This document shows positions 1 through 8,187 of a DNA stretch of 41,153 nt, piece by piece. Position 1 is the first letter of the stretch, and each line of letters opens with the position of its first letter. Origin of the DNA: Candidatus Zixiibacteriota bacterium (GTDB lineage Bacteria > Zixibacteria > MSB-5A5 > GN15 > FEB-12); assembly GCA_024275255.1 (NCBI GenBank), contig JAJRZL010000164.1, positions 1 to 41,153 on the forward strand, written 5' to 3'. A program made the position numbers and the translations under genes. The notes below the pieces were generated by a model. That model ran no database searches, had not been told where the DNA came from, and saw nothing but the letters and a program-made list of their open reading frames with translations.

Positions 1-140
1 CTGGCACCCATAGGTCGAGACATGGAATGTTTTTATTTTTTGTCTATCGGACATACAACCATTCAATCAAAGACGTATCAGGTTCTCGTTTATCATCAAG
101 CATGAATTATACGTAAAGTCGGAAGATAATCAACAGGAAA

Positions 141-171
141 AAATCGGCTCCCATTTTCTGAGAGCCGATTT
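141..171 (-). terminator. Rho-independent-type terminator downstream of the M1 peptidase gene
   Basis: Perfect 10-bp inverted repeat aaatcggctc / gagccgattt with 11-nt loop; on the minus strand it is followed by a T-run (GAGCCGATTTTTTCC). Confidence 0.8.
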
Positions 172-196
172 ATATTTTCAAAATACTTTTCTTTTA

Positions 197-2437
197 CTAC
201 TTGCTGACACAGCCTGCCAATGGATCCGGACCACCGCCAAACAAGTAGGAAACAAGGTAAGTAATGTCATTGACATTAATATCACAGGAACCATCGACAT
301 CTGCACTGTTGATTTCACCGGGTGCCGGACCACCACTGAACATGTAGGCAACAAGGTACGTAAGGTCTGCAACATTAACCACACCATTACCATCGACATC
401 ACCGGGCACATAAGCCCCCGGTGCAATATAGATAGTGTACTCAGCCACATCAGTGTACCCGGTTCCCATATCATTCAGAGCCACGGTAAAGGTAAAGTAG
501 CCGGTATCGGGTGTTACACCACTGATTATCCCGCGATTATCAAGGGAATACCCGGAAGGAAGCGATCCACTATCAATAGTCCAGGTATAGGGTCCGGTAC
601 CGCCGCGATAATCCAGTGAATCTTTGTACGACAGATACTGTACGCCATTATCGAGTTCGTCATTAAGAGTAATAATGTGCATGTGCCAGAGCTGCTGTGT
701 TTCATATTTCAGCACCCAATTCATCGGGTCAAGGCTCATCCCGGTGACATCAACGGGAAAGTTGAGCTTAAATCGGGTACGGCGTTTATCGACTTGAAGT
801 GTCAGCGTATCATTGGGACCGGTAACATAGAAATCCACGGGCATGATAAATACCTGCGGATTGGTTGTTTGAATCTGTTCAACATACACATAGACATCAT
901 ATCCGGTACTATCCGAAACTTCCGACCAGTATGACCAATTATAGTTCGGTCGATATTCACCGTGAATCCATTCATCAAAGAACCAGTCAAGCTCAACCCC
1001 GGTAGCCGCTTCAAATACATTCTTGAAATCTTCCGTGGTTGCCGAGGCATATTGATACTGTGAGTTATAGTATGAATGGACACCTTCAAAAAACAGGGAG
1101 TCACCAAGTACCCCTCGTAACATGTGCACCACCCAGGCGCCTTTGTCATAGGACCGTGCGCTGAAAATACCCCACACGTCGGTGGTATCCTGAATATAGA
1201 TTGTTCCCCCGCTTGTTCCCCCAGAGGAAGAAGCCATATCATTCATATAATCATGGTAACTTGCCCAGCCGTCTTTTTCGAGATAATACAACGCTTCGGA
1301 ATACGATGCCCACCCTTCATTGAGCCAGATATCCTGCCATGACTCACAGGTAATCATATCTCCCCACCATTGGTGTGACAACTCATGCACAACCACCGGC
1401 TCTGAAAACCCAAAAGAGCTGCCTGCCATTGATGTCATGGTCTGGTGTTCCATTCCCCCACCCCAGGTGAAATTGGCATGGCCATATTTCTCTTGGGTGA
1501 ATGGATACAAACCGTATTGGTCAGAAAATATGGTTAATGCCTGCGGGGTTATACCATACCGCGGCAATGAATAAGTATAAAACAGGGGAAAAACGGCATT
1601 GACAATCGGCATTGTATCCTGACCACTATTATAAACCCATTCATCATACCATACGGTATAAGCATGAATAGCTACCGAGAATAAATAAGTGACCATCGGA
1701 TAGCGGACACTATAATAAAACGTATGTGTGTTGGCACTGCTGATAACAGTCGAGTCGAGGGTTCCGTTGGAAGCTACGTAATACGTGGTGTCAACTTCGA
1801 TGGCAATATTGAAAGAATCAGCTTTGTCATCCATCCGGTCTTTACAGGGCCACCAGGTACGGGCAAAATATGGCTCGGACAAAGAAGAAATCATTTTGAC
1901 ACCATTGTAGATATCAAATGAAAAAGCCTGGAACCCGCCCTCTGTGGGATGCCCATGATAGTAAAAATCAAACTCAAACTGCTCACCGGTGTTATAGGTG
2001 GCATCGATAATAACTGTCACCACATTATTTGACCGGGTATAGCCCAGTTCTCCCGATGGGGCGATAATAGAATCAACAATCATATTATCATAGAAATCGA
2101 CCTGCACGGACGTCACCCCATCTTCCGCAGCAAGCGCAACAAACTTCACATCACCATAGAGAATTTCCGTGGTATCATTTACCCGGATAAAAATATCATA
2201 GAACAAGACATCATAATTCGTCTGAGTAACATCGGCTTCATTTAACGCATAGTTTGCGACGAAATTCTTCTCGATTCGGGAAGCAACCTTGCCTTCCCAA
2301 AGTTTTTGATGAATGACTGATGGTGGCGCCTGATCCCAATCGACAGCGTCATCGGCGGCTATGGCTGCTATTACAGGGATACAAAAAGCGATAATAAGTG
2401 CGAGGAGTATCCTGGCATGCACGGTTGTAAATCTCAC
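197..2437 (-). CDS. Secreted M1-family (aminopeptidase N-like) metallopeptidase with Ig-like and C-terminal dockerin-like domains
   Basis: GGGMEHQT exopeptidase-type motif; HELSHQWWG-x-LNEGWASY (HEXXH-18-E); C-terminal paired DxDGxxNVxDLTYLVxYLF repeats. Start moved to GTG at 2437 (VRFTTVHARILLALIIAF signal peptide), preceded by GGAGG; the ORF track extends to 2488. Confidence 0.9.
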   Translation of the reverse strand: MRFTTVHARILLALIIAFCIPVIAAIAADDAVDWDQAPPSVIHQKLWEGKVASRIEKNFVANYALNEADVTQTNYDVLFYDIFIRVNDTTEILYGDVKFVALAAEDGVTSVQVDFYDNMIVDSIIAPSGELGYTRSNNVVTVIIDATYNTGEQFEFDFYYHGHPTEGGFQAFSFDIYNGVKMISSLSEPYFARTWWPCKDRMDDKADSFNIAIEVDTTYYVASNGTLDSTVISSANTHTFYYSVRYPMVTYLFSVAIHAYTVWYDEWVYNSGQDTMPIVNAVFPLFYTYSLPRYGITPQALTIFSDQYGLYPFTQEKYGHANFTWGGGMEHQTMTSMAGSSFGFSEPVVVHELSHQWWGDMITCESWQDIWLNEGWASYSEALYYLEKDGWASYHDYMNDMASSSGGTSGGTIYIQDTTDVWGIFSARSYDKGAWVVHMLRGVLGDSLFFEGVHSYYNSQYQYASATTEDFKNVFEAATGVELDWFFDEWIHGEYRPNYNWSYWSEVSDSTGYDVYVYVEQIQTTNPQVFIMPVDFYVTGPNDTLTLQVDKRRTRFKLNFPVDVTGMSLDPMNWVLKYETQQLWHMHIITLNDELDNGVQYLSYKDSLDYRGGTGPYTWTIDSGSLPSGYSLDNRGIISGVTPDTGYFTFTVALNDMGTGYTDVAEYTIYIAPGAYVPGDVDGNGVVNVADLTYLVAYMFSGGPAPGEINSADVDGSCDINVNDITYLVSYLFGGGPDPLAGCVSK
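200..403 (-). other. Dockerin-like paired Ca-binding repeat, C-terminus of M1 peptidase
   Basis: GDVDGNGVVNVADLTYLVAYMFSGGPAP...ADVDGSCDINVNDITYLVSYLFGGGPDPLAGC. Confidence 0.8.
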
Positions 2438-2661
2438 GAGTTCCTCCAGAAAAGAACAATTATGTACTATACTGTTGATTACATACAAAAAACTCAGAGC
2501 TGCCAGTAAACATTGAAACTATTGCGCTCCAAGTCTTATGTATAAAGGTATAAAATATACTTGTTTTGTCAAGGTTTTTACTCTTTTTCCTCTTTACCAA
2601 CTATTTCTATTATTAAATACGGCATGTAAGAATCGATTATTTAGCAGGTTTATCTATTCCG

Positions 2662-2696
2662 AAAAAAAGAGTCGCCGTTAGTTACCTAACAGCGAC
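2662..2696 (-). terminator. Rho-independent-type terminator downstream of the BACON/dockerin gene
   Basis: gtcgccgtta-gttacc-taacagcgac stem (one mismatch), followed on the minus strand by CTTTTTTTC. Confidence 0.75.
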
Positions 2697-2723
2697 CCAG
2701 CCAACAAAGTGTATGTTATCTTC

Positions 2724-5072
2724 TTACTTGAATGGATTCCCACAAGGTATGGGACCACTTTCAAAGAAGTAATGAACGAAATACGTCAAATCTTCGATAT
2801 TCACTGTATGGTCACAGTTGAGATCACCAACAAAATATTCCGGCTCCGGTCCCGGTCCACTCTGGAAGAGGTAATCAACAAAATAGGTCAGGTCCGAAAC
2901 ATCAATGACCCCGTCATAATTCATATCACCATGGAACCGCCATACCCGGAACAAGAGGTCAACCTTCACCGGGCTGTTCGATGCCACGGTTGAAGTGACA
3001 AAGAAAGAATCAGGGTATTCACCAAAGAGATACCCGGTGGCATCGGCATTAATACTTACCCCTTTCGGATTTGTACCGGAGGAGTCAGAAGGTGTCATCC
3101 AGGGAACATCTTCGACAATCGCCCAATCCATACAACCGCCAAACTTGTTGTGAATTTCCAAAGCGCTCGGTGGTACCGGACCGGAATTTTCCTGAGCCGG
3201 TATCACAAAGCTGTAGCGGGAAAGATGGATTTCCGGTGTTTCCGTACCCGGAATCACCTCGTATTTCACAATCAATGTTTCAGGATTGTTGATTGCCTTC
3301 TGGGCAACGATTTCTATCGTATCAAAATACACCCCAACAGGTAAATTAAGATAAGCGGAACGGGCAATTACCAGACCGGGCGCTTCATTGGAGATAGCGG
3401 TCAGTTCAAACAAATCGGACTCATAGACCAAATCAAATGTCATCGGGTCGTCACCACCGACATTCAACACCTGGAATAATGCTGTCGGGGGATCGACACC
3501 GGCACCCATCTCACATTCATATAAAGTGAACCGGAGCGTATCGGTTGTCAGGTTTATTTGTGCCGGGTTGTCCACCAGGTGGAACTGGAATACCACCGGG
3601 AACGGCGAGTTGATAGCCTCGTTGGAATAGACCCACAAAGTATCAAAGTAATCATCACCCGCGCTGCCACCAGTTAGTTTGAACGTCACTTCCACATCCT
3701 GCGGAGCAACCCCGGAGTCAGGATTCATCGTAAAGAGACGAGGTGAATTTTCTTCAAGCCAGAAGTTCATCGTACCGGCACCGCCATTTTTGACCAGTAT
3801 CGTCCGCGGGTCAACTTCACTGACACCGGTCGGCACCACGACAAAATTAAATGCGGAATCGACTTCAATAATCGGTAAGTCGGATCCAATAGATAGTGAC
3901 ACCATCACCGATTCAGGGCTGTTGGTGGCATTGGGATCGGAAATAACGATATAATCCGTATAATTTCCAAACGGTAAACCGGTAATATCAACCGACACCG
4001 TCACATCAACCGAATCAACACCGGATGTTGGTGACAATGACAGCCAGCTTTCACTATTCGTAGCAGTCCAGTTTAGTGTTTGTCCGCCATTGTTGTAAAT
4101 AGTCAGGATTTTATCACCCGGGTTTGCGCCCCCGGCAATGGCATTGAAGAAAAACTCCGTCGGGGTAACCCCGATAACCGGTGGTGGTTCTTCTACGGTC
4201 ATGGTTACTTTCACCCAGAGCGGCGAATTGTTTGCCTGTCCGGATTCTACCATGATAGAATCAATATATGTTCCTGCTGCAAGACCGATAGTATTGGGCA
4301 GCACCGTAATTTGCTGGGTAGTCGTTCCGGTAATGGGGCTGACGATAATCCAGGGAATATTTTCCACCAGGTTGAAATTGAGTGCGATGCCATCTGAGGC
4401 AACAGTGAAAGTCTGTGGTGGAGGAGTGCTCCCGTTTTCGATAGCATCAAAATGCAGCGAATCGGGGTTAACTATCAAGTTTGCCATGGAACAGGCAGTA
4501 TCACGAATGACAATTCTCCCGGTCCAGTACGGTACATATTCCGCGTTACCGGTTGTTACAAACTTCAACAAACTACTTGGGCTGAACAACAATGTATCCA
4601 GCACAATAGAATCACAAACCTGCCAGTCAGATAAGGTGAAATAATAACTTGCCCAAAGCTGGCGGGTCGGGTTGGCAGTGACACCGGCGCCAAAAATAAC
4701 CGCGGCGCCAAAGATAAACCGCTGGTTCGTGTTGGTCAGGTTAATATCATCGTCTTCATAGAAAAACGGACCAATATCAAAACCGGCATCAGTCATTGGT
4801 GATGCAACCGCACTATCCATCTGCAAATTCGAGTTTTCCCAGGCAAAACCCGAGGATACACCAATGATACTGTTGGCATCATCAAAAACCCATAAATCTG
4901 CCTGAACCTGCAACTGATTAGTCGTATAATCCGGAGTTACTGAAAATACTATTTCGATAGTATCGGCAGCACCAAGATCATCGGGGTCCTGAGTAAACTG
5001 TGCCTGTACAGGCAGCGCCAAAGCAAGTATTCCACACAGCAAGGTAAGGAAAAAGACATTACGAAATTTCAT
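2724..5072 (-). CDS. Secreted protein: cohesin-like N-terminal domain, about five BACON-like repeats, dockerin-like C-terminus
   Basis: Signal peptide MKFRNVFFLTLLCGILALALPVQAQ; about 100-aa repeats with 'W(I/L)..SP.SG....V.V......GxYxDxI.V.S..A.NSP'; C-terminal GDMNYDGVIDVSDLTYFVDYLFQSGP...GDLNCDHTVNIEDLTYFVHYFFESGPIPC. GGAGG upstream of ATG. Confidence 0.85.
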   Translation of the reverse strand: MKFRNVFFLTLLCGILALALPVQAQFTQDPDDLGAADTIEIVFSVTPDYTTNQLQVQADLWVFDDANSIIGVSSGFAWENSNLQMDSAVASPMTDAGFDIGPFFYEDDDINLTNTNQRFIFGAAVIFGAGVTANPTRQLWASYYFTLSDWQVCDSIVLDTLLFSPSSLLKFVTTGNAEYVPYWTGRIVIRDTACSMANLIVNPDSLHFDAIENGSTPPPQTFTVASDGIALNFNLVENIPWIIVSPITGTTTQQITVLPNTIGLAAGTYIDSIMVESGQANNSPLWVKVTMTVEEPPPVIGVTPTEFFFNAIAGGANPGDKILTIYNNGGQTLNWTATNSESWLSLSPTSGVDSVDVTVSVDITGLPFGNYTDYIVISDPNATNSPESVMVSLSIGSDLPIIEVDSAFNFVVVPTGVSEVDPRTILVKNGGAGTMNFWLEENSPRLFTMNPDSGVAPQDVEVTFKLTGGSAGDDYFDTLWVYSNEAINSPFPVVFQFHLVDNPAQINLTTDTLRFTLYECEMGAGVDPPTALFQVLNVGGDDPMTFDLVYESDLFELTAISNEAPGLVIARSAYLNLPVGVYFDTIEIVAQKAINNPETLIVKYEVIPGTETPEIHLSRYSFVIPAQENSGPVPPSALEIHNKFGGCMDWAIVEDVPWMTPSDSSGTNPKGVSINADATGYLFGEYPDSFFVTSTVASNSPVKVDLLFRVWRFHGDMNYDGVIDVSDLTYFVDYLFQSGPGPEPEYFVGDLNCDHTVNIEDLTYFVHYFFESGPIPCGNPFK
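2727..2933 (-). other. Dockerin-like paired Ca-binding repeat, C-terminus of BACON protein
   Basis: Two DxNxDGxIxVxDLTYFVxYxF repeats. Confidence 0.75.
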
Positions 5073-5428
5073 TATTTCGCCTCCATGCAGCTTAAATGAA
5101 TTATGTGTTGTTTTTCTTCATATATAAAAGATAAGTCAATAGCTACGTGATATTTTAAGTAAATAAAAAAGTGGTGAATAAGATTATCCCGTACCAATAT
5201 CGTCCCAAGCATTGAAATCAAACTCCCGTTACACGTCAACTCTTGTACCTGCCGAACCCCAGGGATTGGAGTAAACACCTGTTTTCTATCTCCTTCCCAC
5301 TGAGCCACCAACTATACGATTATTTCATCATGCGTTAGTCGTAAATGAAGTCACAAGGTTGACGTCCAAAAGATCATCGACCCAACAACCACAATATAGG
5401 AAAGAATAGTACCAACTGTCAAGTCAAA

Positions 5429-5469
5429 ATGTCGTTAGCAGTTCATTACCCCAAGAGCTGCAACGACAT
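5429..5469 (-). terminator. Putative terminator hairpin downstream of lon-like gene
   Basis: atgtcgttagcagttc ... gagctgcaacgacat imperfect inverted repeat directly after the stop codon; minus strand continues ATTTTG. Only a short T-run. Confidence 0.5.
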
Positions 5470-5476
5470 AAAAGAT

Positions 5477-7993
5477 TTAACGTTCCTTCTTTCCTGTTTT
5501 TTTCGCTGTTGAAGTCGAGCGTTTTTTTGATGTACGTGTCTTTCTTTTCCGAGCTTTCTCAATCTCTTCGGCAAATATCTTCTCTAATGTGTATGATGAC
5601 GGGGTAAAATCAAGCAGGCACAACTCAAAAAGTTCATCAACCCGCTCAATATACGTTAACTTGGTTTTACGGAGAATCTCTCTCGGTAAGTCCTTGACAT
5701 CTTTTGCATTCTCTTTCGGCAACGCTACATGGTAAATCCCCGCGCGATATGCTGCCGAGACTTTCTCTTTAATCCCCCCCACCGGTAACACTCTTCCCCG
5801 CAACGTAACCTCGCCGGTTACCGCAATGTCATTCCGAATAGGACGTTCAGCCATGACCGATGCAATCACCAGGCAGACCGTTACCCCGGCTGACGGGCCA
5901 TCCTTGGGAATCGCACCGGAGGGAAAATGGATATGAATGTCAAAATCATTAAAGTCCGAGAAATCAATACCAAGCACATCAGCTTTCGAGCGAACATAAG
6001 AATGCGCCGCCTGTATCGACTCCCGCATCACTTCACCCAGTGAACCGGTTGTGGTTATCTGCCCATCTCCCTTCATTTTCAAGCCTTCAATAAACATGAG
6101 ATCACCACCGGCACCGGTCCATGCCAGCCCGGCAGCGGTTCCGATTTCGGGTGAACTGACCGCACGTTCCGGTATGTATATCGCCGGTCCAAGGAATGTT
6201 TCAAGATTCTTCTCACTGATAGTCCATGATTTTTTTGGTTTCTCTGATTTCGCCAGGGCAATCTTTCGGCAAATCTTTTCAATCTGCTGGGAGAACCCCA
6301 ACAAACCGGCTTCCATCGTGTAGTTCGTAATGATTTTTGCCAGCACCTTATCGGAAAACTTAACTTCCGAACGCAACAAACCATGCTTCTGAAGCAGACG
6401 GGGAATGATATACTTTTTGGAAATGACAATCTTTTCTTTTTCGATATATCCCGGTAATTCGATAATTTCAAATCGTGGGATAAACTGCTCCGGTATCTCC
6501 TCGAATGTCCGCACGGAACAGATAAAAAACACTTTACTCAAATCAAACGGCACCCCGATATACCGGTCGAGAAACTTGGAGTTCCAGCGGGTATCGATAG
6601 CTTCCAGAAGTGCCATATTGAGAGAGGAATCGTTATCCATGTTAAAATAATCAATATCCTCTATCAACACCACCGGATCGCAGGTCCCGGCTTCCCGCAA
6701 TGTTCTGATTATCTTGCCCGGCATAGCGCCAAGGAATGTTCGAGGGGAGCCTTTTAGTTCGGTCACATCGGAAATTCCTCCCACAGAAATCCGAATGAGC
6801 TTTTTCCCAAGGGCATTGGCAATGGCTTTCGCCAGCGATGCTTTCCCCGTACCGGGTGCACCAACAAGACACAGGGTAGGACCTTCGTTTATCCCTCCCA
6901 TCAACTTGCGCACCGACAACCGCTGCAGGATTTGTTCTTTTAACATGACCGGTCCGTAATACTGAGAAGAAAGCACTTTGGAAGCATCAGAAATTTGATA
7001 GTCCTCCGGTTTGCATTTCCCCCAGGGCAGAGATAGTATCCAGTTCAGGTAATTCTTGGTGACACCATATTCTGCCGATGCCGGCGGTAACTGGGTGAGC
7101 CTGTCGATTTCAATATTTGCCCGGGCGACTACTTCTGCCGGTAAACCGGTCATATTTTTCATAATATGCCGAAAACGATTCGCTTCCCGTTCCTCGGAAA
7201 AATCCTCACCGAGCTGACGCCGGATTTCATATAATTGCTGCTGAAGATACTGCCGTCGCGTGGCTTCTTCTATATTCTTTTCCACATTTTGTTCAATCCT
7301 GCGGGCAGTGGCAACCTTGTTCAGTTCCGTGTTGAGGTAAAACAACAACCTGTCGTATCTCATGTTCAGATTGATCGTTTCGAGTATTTCCTGTTTTGCC
7401 GTGAGTGGAAAATGAAAGGTTGATGCCACTCGGTCGGCAAACAGTGAAGGGTCGTCCTGGTCCAGTTTCAACACGAAAAGCTGTTCCGAAGAATAGATAG
7501 GGTCAAGATGGACAATTTCATTGATAATAGACAGGACCTCGTTGATTTTGTCCTTTATCCCCCGCTTTATGGATGTCGGTGTTTGTATGTCATGGGCAAT
7601 TACCGTGATAAACGGCTCACGACTCAGGATAGTATTAATAGCAACCCGACGTTGCCCTTCGATAGTGACTGAGAGCGATTCCCCCAAGCCCTTTTTATAA
7701 TCACGAGGAACAGCTATCACCCCAACCTGATGAACCCCCTCTCCGTTTCCATCATCATTCGGATCAGCATTTGAAAACGAAGCTACGAACTCCTGTTTTT
7801 TTTCAAGACAGTAGTTGATGAGCCTGAGATTTTCGGGGCGTCCGACCTGAAGAGTCATAATCATACCGGGAAATAGTACTCCGGTTCGCAAGGGTAACAG
7901 CGGGTATTGTTTTTCCGTATCTGTTACAACAATCGGAATCCGGTTTTTTGATTTTATGATAATATTATCCGTTTTTTTCTGCACGCTATGCAA
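5477..7993 (-). CDS. Lon-family (S16) ATP-dependent-type protease with non-canonical ATPase motifs
   Basis: LON N-domain (YPLLPLRTGVLFPGMIMTLQVGR), AAA+ region (GAPGTGKAS, VVLIEDID, RFEIIELPGY), S16 domain with PKDGPSAGVT (Ser) and GGIKEKVSAAYRAG (Lys). Apparent TTG start. Confidence 0.9.
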   Translation of the reverse strand: MHSVQKKTDNIIIKSKNRIPIVVTDTEKQYPLLPLRTGVLFPGMIMTLQVGRPENLRLINYCLEKKQEFVASFSNADPNDDGNGEGVHQVGVIAVPRDYKKGLGESLSVTIEGQRRVAINTILSREPFITVIAHDIQTPTSIKRGIKDKINEVLSIINEIVHLDPIYSSEQLFVLKLDQDDPSLFADRVASTFHFPLTAKQEILETINLNMRYDRLLFYLNTELNKVATARRIEQNVEKNIEEATRRQYLQQQLYEIRRQLGEDFSEEREANRFRHIMKNMTGLPAEVVARANIEIDRLTQLPPASAEYGVTKNYLNWILSLPWGKCKPEDYQISDASKVLSSQYYGPVMLKEQILQRLSVRKLMGGINEGPTLCLVGAPGTGKASLAKAIANALGKKLIRISVGGISDVTELKGSPRTFLGAMPGKIIRTLREAGTCDPVVLIEDIDYFNMDNDSSLNMALLEAIDTRWNSKFLDRYIGVPFDLSKVFFICSVRTFEEIPEQFIPRFEIIELPGYIEKEKIVISKKYIIPRLLQKHGLLRSEVKFSDKVLAKIITNYTMEAGLLGFSQQIEKICRKIALAKSEKPKKSWTISEKNLETFLGPAIYIPERAVSSPEIGTAAGLAWTGAGGDLMFIEGLKMKGDGQITTTGSLGEVMRESIQAAHSYVRSKADVLGIDFSDFNDFDIHIHFPSGAIPKDGPSAGVTVCLVIASVMAERPIRNDIAVTGEVTLRGRVLPVGGIKEKVSAAYRAGIYHVALPKENAKDVKDLPREILRKTKLTYIERVDELFELCLLDFTPSSYTLEKIFAEEIEKARKRKTRTSKKRSTSTAKKTGKKER

Positions 7994-8100
7994 CCTATAA
8001 TTAGATAGTTCTTTTTGGCAAGGTGGCGTAAAAACAACGGAGTGTCAATTTTAATTTATACTCCCGCAAATGATTGTATCCACACCACAGCAAAAAAACA

Positions 8101-8127
8101 GCGGGCAGATAAAGATAATCTACCCGC
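8101..8127 (-). terminator. Rho-independent-type terminator downstream of the helicase gene
   Basis: gcgggcagat-aaagata-atctacccgc stem; minus strand continues TGTTTTTTTG. Confidence 0.75.
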
Positions 8128-8187
8128 CGTAGGGGGAAAGTGGACAAGGGAATTTTTTATTCCGGCAGTCAGGCAACCGCTAACCTC

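Noticed and set aside
178-474. 98-aa minus-strand ORF at the M1 peptidase 3' end
   Set aside because: Shadow frame of the dockerin-like repeats; low-complexity M/L/V-rich translation. The real frame is unambiguous.
1435-1475. GGGMEHQ instead of GAMEN in the M1 peptidase as a degenerate active site
   Set aside because: GGMEH-type variants are, to my knowledge, common in bacterial secreted M1 peptidases; HEXXH-18-E is intact.
4138-4644. 168-aa plus-strand ORF inside the BACON gene
   Set aside because: Antisense frame of a repetitive, strongly supported gene; no SD and no recognisable domain.
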